The position numbers were made by a program, and so were the translations under genes. A stretch of 64,000 nt of DNA from Scedosporium boydii (taxonomy: Eukaryota; Ascomycota; Sordariomycetes; Microascales; Microascaceae). The stretch is from assembly GCA_002221725.1 (NCBI GenBank), contig NJFT01000027.1, forward strand, positions 1 through 64,000, given 5' to 3'. How positions within the stretch are numbered: position 1 is the stretch's first letter; each line of letters begins with the position of its first letter. This document shows positions 56,394 to 64,000 of this stretch, in pieces. Under the pieces are notes generated by a model. It made no database searches and had not been told where the DNA came from. It saw only the letters and a list, made by a program, of their open reading frames with translations.

Positions 56394-57979
56394 ATTCTGG
56401 ACATTTCGGCATTCGATAAACCGTTATATTTTGCACTTTTGATCTTATATAGACTTTTGGATTTTAGCATTACACGGACCAAACAGGAGATGGCACAATA
56501 GATCCATTCACTCGCATGAGAATTGGGTTCGGATATGAGAATGAATAACAGCCAAGTATGACACCTCAATCTGGACTTTGAGGATTTCCCTCGTTGTCCA
56601 GTTTCCTGAGCTGTTGCTGCTTTAACCTGAGCCGTGGTGAGCCTGGTGCGGAGTTGCGAGTCCTAAGGCTCGGAATACCTGCCCACCAACCGCCCGCCGC
56701 CCATTGCAACATTGCCCGCGGGTAGGCTGGGAGCCCACCAACTCATGGCAGGCTACCCATCTAACCCATAACCCACTGCAACATTACATACGGGTTCTCG
56801 AGGGTGCCCATACTTAGGGGCGGGCCAAATATCCCATAACCCATTTCTATATATAGATTCTACAGGATTCCTTCTACGATTTCTTCCAATTGGAATTCCT
56901 TCTGCGATTTCTTCCAGAGTACCCGTTGCCTTTGGCTTGAAAGGATATCAGGTGGACTCGGAGACGCTTATCGCGGCGCGTATCAAGGGAGGCCTACCTT
57001 GCAGAGTTCGAAGGAGGTCTTAGTCGAGGCCGACAATATTGAAGAGACATGAGCGATGTGATATAACCCCCGATATAGAACTTAACAGCTAGGCAGCAAA
57101 CCCGGCCTTCGATAATGAGGCGAGGCTTAATAATGTTGAGTAGGTAGTCGCCGTCACCCAGGCGGGGTTTTTAGTTTCAGACTTGACGTCCCCCATCGAC
57201 GCTTCCGCTCGTATCTGGCATACCCAATCAAGCCCCAAGGGCGCTGAAGCCGTCAAGTAGGCGCGTGAATAGGTAGGAGCAAAATCCTGCCCCGCGACAG
57301 TAGCTGTAACTCTGGATGGGCACGTGAGCAGCACATGCTGGCCGCAACCCGCGCCAACCTGCCCGGAAGTCCCAGGTGCGGCGCGTCCACAACCCAGAAC
57401 ACACGCGACACAGGTCCTGCGGCAACTGGGGCCCTCATCAAGGCCACGACACGCAATGATGCGTGATCGTCGGCATTGCCGAAGTGAGGCATTCGGTATT
57501 GCAGGAGGCAGGCGACGGCAGCAGTGCAGACTTCCCTGCTGGGAATTAAGCTTGATAAGCCTTGCAAGCCTTGGTTCTGTCACCATGGACTGCGCCACAG
57601 ACGTGCCCAAACGGTGGTCGCAGCGCTGGCACTGCCTCGAGCCCTTTTCTCCCTTTCCGGCTTAGCGCCGGCAGCTGCGCTCAATGTCCTCAATCGACTT
57701 TTCCCACTCGGGAATGATGCAGCGCGCTTCAATGCCTCATGCGTCACCTTCAAGGCGTCCACGCCGCAGGCAAAAGTATAAAGATTGCGCCATCACACAG
57801 CGACACAACAATCAATTCAGATCATCATCGACCACACAGTTCAAGCAACACGCCTTTACTGCAACTCACTAGAACACGCAAACTCTTCACTACCATTTCA
57901 AGACGCAAGATCTTCTCCCACCGAACAGCCATCACCAAAGCCAAAGCTTTCTCACCCCATATGCAGGACATCGCCAGAA
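56394..57979. other. Intergenic with repeat traces
   Basis: At 56,690-56,850 the sequence repeats CCATTGCAACATT / CCACTGCAACATTAC, GCCCACCAACTC and CCCATAACCCA-type modules, a pattern of decayed short interspersed repeats. At 56,867-56,920 ATTCCTTCT(A/G)CGATTTCTTCCA is a two-copy tandem repeat. Several frames on both strands at 57,089-57,781 overlap without domains. The last 150 bases are pyrimidine/adenine-rich leader for the gene at 57980. Confidence 0.5.
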
Positions 57980-58798
57980 ATGAGCTCTGCTTTCTCTGAC
58001 TCGGAGTTCGACGCTCCACCCGCTTACGGGGATACGGTTGATGGCCACGCCGCCAGCAGCTCCACGTCGCCCAACGCTTTTGCCGCCACCAGCCAGCTAC
58101 AGATCCAGGCTGTGGGATATGACACAGACCAGGCGCTCACCGGCATGACGCTGGAGAATATCTCCGTCGACCGTGTGGACACCGGGGAATCGGAGTATAC
58201 CTCCATCCGGCTCAAGCGGGATTCCAACTCCTGCGCTCTCGTCCGCAGCTCCGACCCAAACCGCACTCCTCTAATCGCCACAGTCTACCGTTGGGGTCCG
58301 GGAAGGCCACCCAAGATGAGAATCCTCCCTGCTCAGACCTGCGCCTCGGTAGAGGACGCCATCATCTCCGCCCAGGTCGAGTGCGAGCTGGTCGAAGTCA
58401 AGACCCGCCGCATCATGTCGCGCACGCAGAAGCTCGAGACGTCCTTCGGCACCTTCGAGTGGCGGTACGGCAGCCACTCGGAGCGCAAGAATGGCAGCGA
58501 CGCGGACTCGCTCCTCATCATGGAGTGGACTGACGCTCCCGCCTGCGCGGGTGGGGTTAGGGGCAAGAGGGGCGTCCGGGTCGCGCAGCTGGTGCGCAAC
58601 GACGAGCTCCGCACCGCCGGCACGAGCCGCTACATGGGCGGCAACGGCGGCCGGCTGATGATGGACCTGAGCATGTGGGCCGACGACAAGAAGGCCAGCG
58701 CCAAGGATGTCGAGGCCTTCATGGTGGCAAGCTGCATTTGCATGCTGAAGCGGGAGGCGGATCGGTTCCGGGACAACACGATTGCAGCTGTGGTATGA
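57980..58798 (+). CDS. Conserved fungal protein of unknown function, 272 aa
   Basis: The frame is open from 57785, but the first 65 codons look like leader sequence (His/Ser/Thr-poor context, CAACA-rich), and ATG 57980 (MSSAFSDSEFDAPPAYGDTV) is the likely start; its DAPPAYGD is a PPxY-like motif of the kind bound by WW domains. The body contains YTSIRLKRDSNSCALV, YRWGPGRPPKMRI, RIMSRTQKLETSFGTFEWRY and a C-terminal AQLVRNDE...GGRLMMDLSMWAD, EAFMVASCICMLKREADR. The all-beta pattern with a final hydrophobic helix recalls Tubby/LURP-one folds, but this is only a resemblance. I remember similar proteins as conserved hypotheticals in other Pezizomycotina. The GC-rich codon bias is strong and the frame intact, so it is a real gene. 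Confidence 0.75.
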   Translation: MSSAFSDSEFDAPPAYGDTVDGHAASSSTSPNAFAATSQLQIQAVGYDTDQALTGMTLENISVDRVDTGESEYTSIRLKRDSNSCALVRSSDPNRTPLIATVYRWGPGRPPKMRILPAQTCASVEDAIISAQVECELVEVKTRRIMSRTQKLETSFGTFEWRYGSHSERKNGSDADSLLIMEWTDAPACAGGVRGKRGVRVAQLVRNDELRTAGTSRYMGGNGGRLMMDLSMWADDKKASAKDVEAFMVASCICMLKREADRFRDNTIAAVV

Positions 58799-59284
58799 GA
58801 ACGGCGGCTCCATTTGTACACAATCACTATAGACATCGTTTCGGGCGTTACGGGCTACGGTTCGCGGGTAGAGATCTAGCGTACAACTTACTTTCCCAAT
58901 CGTTTGTTGATTATAAAGTTCCAAGAAGACACCCAAAAACGGTACAATAGGTGTTAGATGTGGCAGGGTACAGGAGCGGTACTTTGTTCTGCCTAAGGCA
59001 TCAAATCCAGCAATGTATTTCAGGGGCGACCTGGCTGGACTGAAGCAAAAGCTTGAAGACAAGGCGTAGAAGGTGGCATCATACGAGCTTCAGTGGGACC
59101 GGGGGGTGACGTCATTGTCATGGAAGCCACCGCAACTAGAAACCAAGTACGAAGTATTTCTATACATTTTGAAGAACGCTTCCTCGTAAAATAAATCAAA
59201 TCATCATTCACTTTGTCCAAGTGTAACTCTCTTGACGTTTAAAGACCTCCACTGATCCGATATTACAACATTACAACCGCAAAA
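58799..59284. other. Intergenic
   Basis: Downstream region of the previous gene and promoter of the next. I see no further gene, and no clear TATA box before 59285. Confidence 0.5.
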
Positions 59285-60517
59285 ATGGTTAGGACACGAT
59301 CTATGGCCCATCAACCAGAACCGTCCAAGACTGCTCCAGCGGAAACTGGCTCTAAGCACGACACGCAGCTTGATCCTGTTGAGGAGCCGCCGCATAAACA
59401 ATCAAGGGGATCGAGGCAGCATAAGAGCAAGATGGAGATTTCCTCACCAGCCATGAAGTAGGCCAAGTACCCAATTCATTGAAAGCGCTGCCAGCGTAAC
59501 TATCTTCCCTTGCCACCTACCATCGGCCGATAGCTGATAGCTAATTTTTGTTATGCACCAAGGGAGGAGACTGAAACAATTGGGGTGAAGCAAGAAGAGG
59601 GTGCTACAACACAGAATCAGGGCCAGTCGTCCAAGCATCCGTTACTGCCCCATTGTCTCGAACTCGGTATCATCTATTTCTACTTCCGCCCTCGTGTCGG
59701 ACAGCAAGCCCCACAGGGCGTAGATGACATGGCCCGCTCGTACATTGTGCTCCGGCCAATCGAGAACTTCGACGAGCCCTTGAGCGATGACGGCAAGAGC
59801 AGAGTGTGCATCATCCCCAAGAAGATTCTGCCTACGACAGGTCGAGAGCGGTGGATTGGGTTTGTGGGTAAAGGCAACGAACCCTATTCGAAAGTCACAC
59901 AGGAGGACTTGTCCGCCCGAGGGTACGATACCAAGACACGCGGTGAGAGACAGATACCTGCTGCGATGCTCATAGGAGCTGGGGTATACGCGCTGTCCAA
60001 GGGAGACAGGGGAAACAACCTTGTTTACATCCTCTCCCAGCCGAAGGAACTGGGCGAGGCCCAGATCGATATGGGATTGAAGCCGCGCGGATACTTTACT
60101 ATCAGCACGCGCAACCCGGAATACCCTGCACCGAAGGGCGTCGCGTTTCCAGAAGGGCCGAAGTACCCTCAAGAGTGAGAGAGTCCCGTTATCAAGGTTT
60201 GGAAAAGCCAATGCAGTCTTATTGACGGTCCCGGCAGTATCATGAACGATTTCCGTTCGCTCCGGTGGATACCAACCGAGCCTCGCCATCTCGATTACGA
60301 CATGACGCAATTCCTCCTAATCGGCCATACGTCAGGGCTCGACCAAGCGTTCACGGGCAGACAGCGTAGGCGCAGGAAGGTCTTGGAAGTAAAGGAGGAG
60401 CCCGTCGAAGGTGAAGAGGATATTCCCGAGGATTTGGGTGAGGAGGAGATTGCGGAGTTGATGGCGGGTCTCGAAAAATACGTTGGGAAACTGCCTAAGG
60501 TGGAAATATCATACTAA
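59285..60517 (+). CDS. Fungal protein of the 'BTB domain transcription factor' annotation family, 354 aa
   Basis: Three exons: 59285-59457, 59563-60174, 60238-60517, with introns of 105 bases (GTAGGC, AGCTAAT branch, CAAG acceptor) and 63 bases (GTGAGA...CGGCAG); phases agree and give 354 residues. The first ~80 residues are charged and disordered (Lys/Glu/Ser-rich). The core begins LGIIYFYFRPRVG, DDMARSYIVLRPI and includes SRVCIIPKKILPTTGRERWIGFV, GVYALSKG, NNLVYILSQPKELGEAQIDMGL, PKYPQD and FRSLRWIPTEPRHLDY.. TQFLLIG. The tail is an acidic KKEEP-like segment (EVKEEPVEGEEDIPEDLGEEEI). I recall this layout from Sordariomycete proteins annotated 'BTB domain transcription factor', though I see no BTB fold; the function is unproven. 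The gene is intact. Confidence 0.75.
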
Positions 60518-61433
60518 GGTCATTAGCCATTTGTCGCCCTGCAGTGTGAATAACAAGTTGTCTTGGTCCCAAGTTAAAGTTCCAAGTTAAATTGCCAATG
60601 TAAAGGGGGCACCATCTTGGTCTTCTCGTAAGAGTATTTATATCAACATATGTGATACTTGGGACGACAGAGTGTAGCGAGCCGGTCTAAGTTCTAGGAT
60701 CTAGGCGTCTTGTCGAGCATGGCAAATTTGGACCAAGTGGCTGTGGCATAAATACGCCCGGGTGTTGCAGTTGGTCAGCTGCCTTAAGAACTTTGTTATG
60801 GCTATCGACTTAGCTAAAGCCCAACAGGTCCCAAAGTTGTCAACCAAGATGTTTAATTCGGTGCTATATTTTTCTTGCTAGGCTAGCTCTCCTACGCACT
60901 AACTCCAACCAGAGCGGCAGTCGTTGCAATGAAAAAGGCTAGTGCCCTCCTGGTCATGATTCATACAGAACTGGTGTTTCAGGAGCGTGCCCCCCTCTGC
61001 CCTCCCCCCTTCCAAATCTAGTGTCGCTCGAACCCCCAATAGTGAGCTGAGTTGTGTGCGCGATCTTTGTAATTCGGGATCAAGAACTTCGGTCGCAGTG
61101 AAGATGAGAGGGAGGGGCCGTTGAGGAGGCCCTTGAAGAGATCGCTTTTCCGCTAGTTTGAGACGGCGCCTGAACGTGGTGAAGACTACGGGATGGAAAG
61201 ATGTCATACTTGCGAGGCAGGGGATGTTCATTGCTTGCTACAACAGCCCTGAGCAACGACTCTATTCCTTTCCCAGTGCTTCGAGTCATCCACAGAAGAT
61301 TGCCCCGCCCCAGAACGGACTAGTTGCAAGTCCGGATATGTTCGCTCATCCGCCACACATAGCATCATTCACTCCTCCACGTTGCCCGGCTTCAATCGCT
61401 CCCACTCAGCATCCCAAACCCTGCCCTCCACTG
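60518..61433. other. Intergenic between convergent genes
   Basis: Two convergent genes end here. Frames at 60899-61289 (minus) and 61158-61454 (+) lack domains. AAGTTAAAGTTCCAAGTTAAATT at 60,570-60,595 is a short imperfect direct repeat. Confidence 0.45.
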
Positions 61434-62218
61434 TTACACATCGTCCTCCTTTGACTCTCGTAGTAAATTGAGCAAGGCATCTTGCTCGATATAAATCTCG
61501 TCGTCCGATCTGTTATGAACTCCGAGTTAGCCCTCGCCAACAGATCCAACCATTCTTCATGGGCGTTTGTGAATTCGCACGAGAACATGATGGCCCATCC
61601 GCGTTGGTGGGCCTTCATAAGGATATCATAAGCTAGATCCGCTACGGAATACGCCCGGTAATTGACAAGGACTTTCTCTAGGGATGGGATAGCTTTGAGG
61701 CGCACGTCGAGCAGGGCTAGTGCCGTCGCTAAGAAAGGAGAAGAATCCAGAGCGAGGGCGTCATCTGCCAGGATCAATAGTTCGAGAATAGTTATGCCCG
61801 TACAATTATCTCGGATGAGTTCCAGATTTATATCATCCGGTTGCCAAATGCTGACAGCATTGTGCTGCCCGTTGCTCTGAAATTTTGGGAAGCTAATGCA
61901 GAGATGGCGAACAAGGCTTGCTTGAGATCCAATCTGGCGAATGATCGGGGTGATGGTAGCAGCGTCCGTAAAGGGAGGGGGCGGAACAAGGGTGTTGGGA
62001 AATCGAAAATGATTGTGAGAATACAGAAACGGAATAGCTTCCATATAAACCTTCTTGTTGACGCGGAGGAGTGCGGGGGAAAGACAAGCCGGGTCGGATT
62101 GGACGAGGGGAGGCAACTGAAGGTCATAGGCCGGGACGAAGACAATAGGTTTAGAGGAGATAAGAAGTTCTTTGTAAATCCTAAGCCGTATCTCTACAGG
62201 TAGTGAGAAAAACTGCAT
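61434..62218 (-). CDS. 2EXR/F-box-like domain protein
   Basis: Start ATG 62218 (MQFFSLPVEIRLRIYKELL); no ATG precedes it in frame. The first residues are the opening helix of the fungal 2EXR/F-box-like domain, followed by PALLRVNKKVYMEAIPFLYSHNHFRF, its second hallmark, and ISLVRHLCISF-type and leucine-rich segments. It is related in type to the gene at 47725-48660. The 3' end has two readings. Uninterrupted, the frame stops at 61406 with an unlikely Arg/Ser-rich tail. With a 71-base intron (61580-61510: GTGCGA donor, GGCTAAC branch, ATAACAG acceptor) it continues in phase to a sensible acidic tail SDDEIYIEQDALLNLLRESKEDDV ending at 61434. I prefer the second, but the spliced part also reads well in the first frame, so a frameshift is possible. 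Confidence 0.72.
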
Positions 62219-62786
62219 GGTTGTTGCCCTTGCTGTCAAGGGTTGCGTAAAGAGAGTGGTGTTAATGAAGACAATGGGACCCCGCCCGATGCTCACGACT
62301 CGACGCCGAGGACCTTGTTGTTACTGCCGTGTATAACTAAACCAAGCCCAACTGTGGCTGGGTCCAAGGGCCCCAAGCCACCAAATCAAGGGATCGGTTC
62401 CTATTACTACCTCGAGAGAGAGAGAGCGAGTCAAAGCGCTCTCACAAGTTGTCTGTCATAACACCATGTTATGCTCTATTCACCCATGACCTGCTATAAC
62501 GATCTCGATGAGGAAGGTGCTACTCCTCCGACTCTATCTCACCTATTGGACAAAGAGTAGATCATGTACTTGTTCCAGGATATACCTAGAGTTCCTCCAC
62601 TAATTGACATTCAGAGATTTAAGATCACACATCACCAGTTCTTTACTATAAGAACTCCATACACTCTCTCCAAGTAACTCACTTTTCACAACAAATCATC
62701 ACACCGTTTAATAAAAACTCTCCAAAGGAGCTCCTTTCATCTATCTCAGCAACAATCAACAGTCCATTATCTCATCTTTAGACAAA
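62219..62786. other. Divergent intergenic region
   Basis: Shared upstream region of the minus 2EXR-like gene and the + gene at 62787. It holds a (GA)n microsatellite at about 62,414-62,427 and a CA/CT-rich leader before 62787. There is no gene. Confidence 0.5.
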
Positions 62787-64000
62787 ATGGCACCAGACTC
62801 ATCCATACTGTCTAAACCCTCTTCTGTCCCAGATACAGATCCCGAACTCATCAAAACGCTCTGGATAGAAGTTCGAAGAAGAAACATGTCTCGTCGCGGC
62901 ACATCAAATCGTGGCCGGCGTGGCGGCCGTGGCGGCCGTGGCTCTCGCGGAGGGCGTAACCCCATCACCAAAGACTCCGATCCCAGTGAGTCTGGTACCT
63001 CTGTGTCCAGCCCCCAAGACACTCAGCAAGACACCTCTTCCATCAAACCGAAGGTCATTTCTCCCCGGAAGCCAAGCTTCACCGAACTTATTCTCCGACC
63101 CCGCGGGATATTCATTGATCATACGAACGGCACGGCTCCAAGCGCGCATGCTTATTTTGATACCGAGGAGCCACGAGACGGATGCGAATTTGATTACGAC
63201 AACCTTGATGGGCTTTCTGGTGTCGGCGTCTGGGTGTCCATGGACGAAGCCACGCTTCAGAGCACGGCTGCTGAATACAAGGAGATGACGCAGCGCCACC
63301 TGTGCGAGGAGGAGTTTGCCACCTTCGCGAAAGAGACTTTTTTTCTCAAAACTCTGAGGTCTGTCATAGCATCGGAAGGCCGCTGTTGGCGCGTAGAGCG
63401 CATGTTGCAGTTAGTTTGCCCTCCGAAGCCGGCTGCTCATTGGAACGCTCCTCCGCTGCTCGACTGCGACAAGGATGGAGAATATGGTTGGTGTTGGGAT
63501 GTAAGACCGGACTGCAGCTACTGGCTTTCATTGAAAGGATTCAATGAAGATTACTGGCACCAAATTAGAGGTTACACGTTCGCGGAGCAGGAGATTTTCT
63601 GCCCTTATCTGACGATCGAGTTTAAAAGGAGTGGGCAGTCCGAAGCCGTCGCCGTGGCCCGGGCGATCTCTGCCAGAGCCATCGCCCTATACAACCGACA
63701 TCGATTGCGAGACAACGCTCTGAAGGTATCGAAAGCGAAATGGGGCACCCGAGACATCACCGATATCCGACACTTTGCCATAACCGTTGTCGGCTCGAAA
63801 TTTGACGTCTGGGTTCTCGAGCCGACGTATGGTAACTTGGAAGACAGCGGCATGTGGAACGGCTGCAAGGCGAAGAAACTAGTCGGCGCCGACTGCAGGA
63901 AGAAAGTTGGAGTTAGGCAATTGGCGAGGTGGACTAACGAGATCCATCATTGGGCCATCTCTAGGCATGCCCCGGCATGTTCTCGGGATATCAAGGTCCT
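62787..64000 (+). CDS. Large protein with RGG-rich head and nuclease-like core, partial at window end
   Basis: The frame from ATG 62787 is open for more than 400 codons and runs off the right edge, with no intron. Residues 42-57 are an RGG box (GRRGGRGGRGSRGG), typical of RNA-binding or arginine-methylated tails; ATG at residue 34 (62886) is an alternative start. The middle holds CRVERMLQ, PPLLDCD and SYWLSLKGFNEDYW. The segment CPYLTIEFKR (E278, K280) is followed by an ALYNRHRLR helix, DITDIRHFAITVVGSKFDVWVLEP and a later WTNEIHHWAISRHAP. I recall this pattern from a large fungal domain family (DUF7924-like) suspected of the PD-(D/E)XK fold, in which E-x-K is catalytic; whether this copy is active is unknown. 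Codon use is GC-ending throughout, so it is a real, intact gene. The C-terminus is outside the window. Confidence 0.75.
   Translation, partial: MAPDSSILSKPSSVPDTDPELIKTLWIEVRRRNMSRRGTSNRGRRGGRGGRGSRGGRNPITKDSDPSESGTSVSSPQDTQQDTSSIKPKVISPRKPSFTELILRPRGIFIDHTNGTAPSAHAYFDTEEPRDGCEFDYDNLDGLSGVGVWVSMDEATLQSTAAEYKEMTQRHLCEEEFATFAKETFFLKTLRSVIASEGRCWRVERMLQLVCPPKPAAHWNAPPLLDCDKDGEYGWCWDVRPDCSYWLSLKGFNEDYWHQIRGYTFAEQEIFCPYLTIEFKRSGQSEAVAVARAISARAIALYNRHRLRDNALKVSKAKWGTRDITDIRHFAITVVGSKFDVWVLEPTYGNLEDSGMWNGCKAKKLVGADCRKKVGVRQLARWTNEIHHWAISRHAPACSRDIKV

Noticed and set aside
57089..57781. Multiple overlapping frames on both strands
   Set aside because: GC-rich sequence keeps several frames open by chance; none has a recognisable domain, and they cancel each other.

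Overview
The window is nuclear DNA of a filamentous ascomycete (Pezizomycotina). Evidence: short introns with GTANGT-type donors and CTAA(C/T)-type branch points, 2EXR/F-box-like and ferric reductase genes of fungal type, and a long AT-rich block whose mutations are the C-to-T and G-to-A changes (mostly CpA to TpA) of repeat-induced point mutation (RIP). I cannot assign a class or species.

Left arm (1-12.2 kb): a gene graveyard. It holds a small intact orphan gene (1135-1479), a degenerate tandem-repeat field (2.7-4.6 kb), a decayed secreted CVNH-domain gene (4933-5390), a frameshifted short-chain dehydrogenase fragment (6215-6454, minus), and a 5-kb relic of a large conserved fungal gene (6630-11667, minus). 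The large relic keeps long readable stretches but is broken by TAG/TAA/TGA codons of the type RIP makes from Gln and Trp codons.

Centre (12,238-45,484): the whole AT-rich block resolves into one Ty3/Gypsy-type LTR retrotransposon on the + strand. It has LTRs at both ends and a CTTAA/CTTAG target duplication, and it was opened up by repeated insertions: a 7.5-kb related Gypsy element in gag; a 4.7-kb element without recognisable pol and a second 7.8-kb Gypsy element, both in its right LTR; five copies of a ~495-bp LTR-like repeat (four in the outer element, one in the second Gypsy element); and two 1.9-kb pogo/Fot1-like DNA transposons. Target duplications at almost every junction give the insertion order. 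RIP damage ranges from none (copy at 39,134) to extreme (copy at 25,602). I see no host gene here; all open frames in this block are accidental or transposon remains.

Right arm (46.7-64 kb): normal base composition and gene density. It contains a 2EXR-domain gene (47725-48660, minus), a kinase-like gene split by a frameshift (49273-49997), an unrecognised locus with in-frame stops (51105-52128, minus), a complete seven-exon ferric reductase (53740-56393), a conserved protein (57980-58798), a three-exon gene of the family usually annotated 'BTB domain transcription factor' (59285-60517), a second 2EXR-like gene (61434-62218, minus), and a long uninterrupted gene running off the right edge (62787-64000) with an RGG-rich head and a nuclease-like IEFK motif.

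There is no operon-like organisation and no biosynthetic cluster. The most informative content is the nested, differently RIPped repeat stratigraphy and the decay of the genes beside it. All splice models and family assignments were made by eye.
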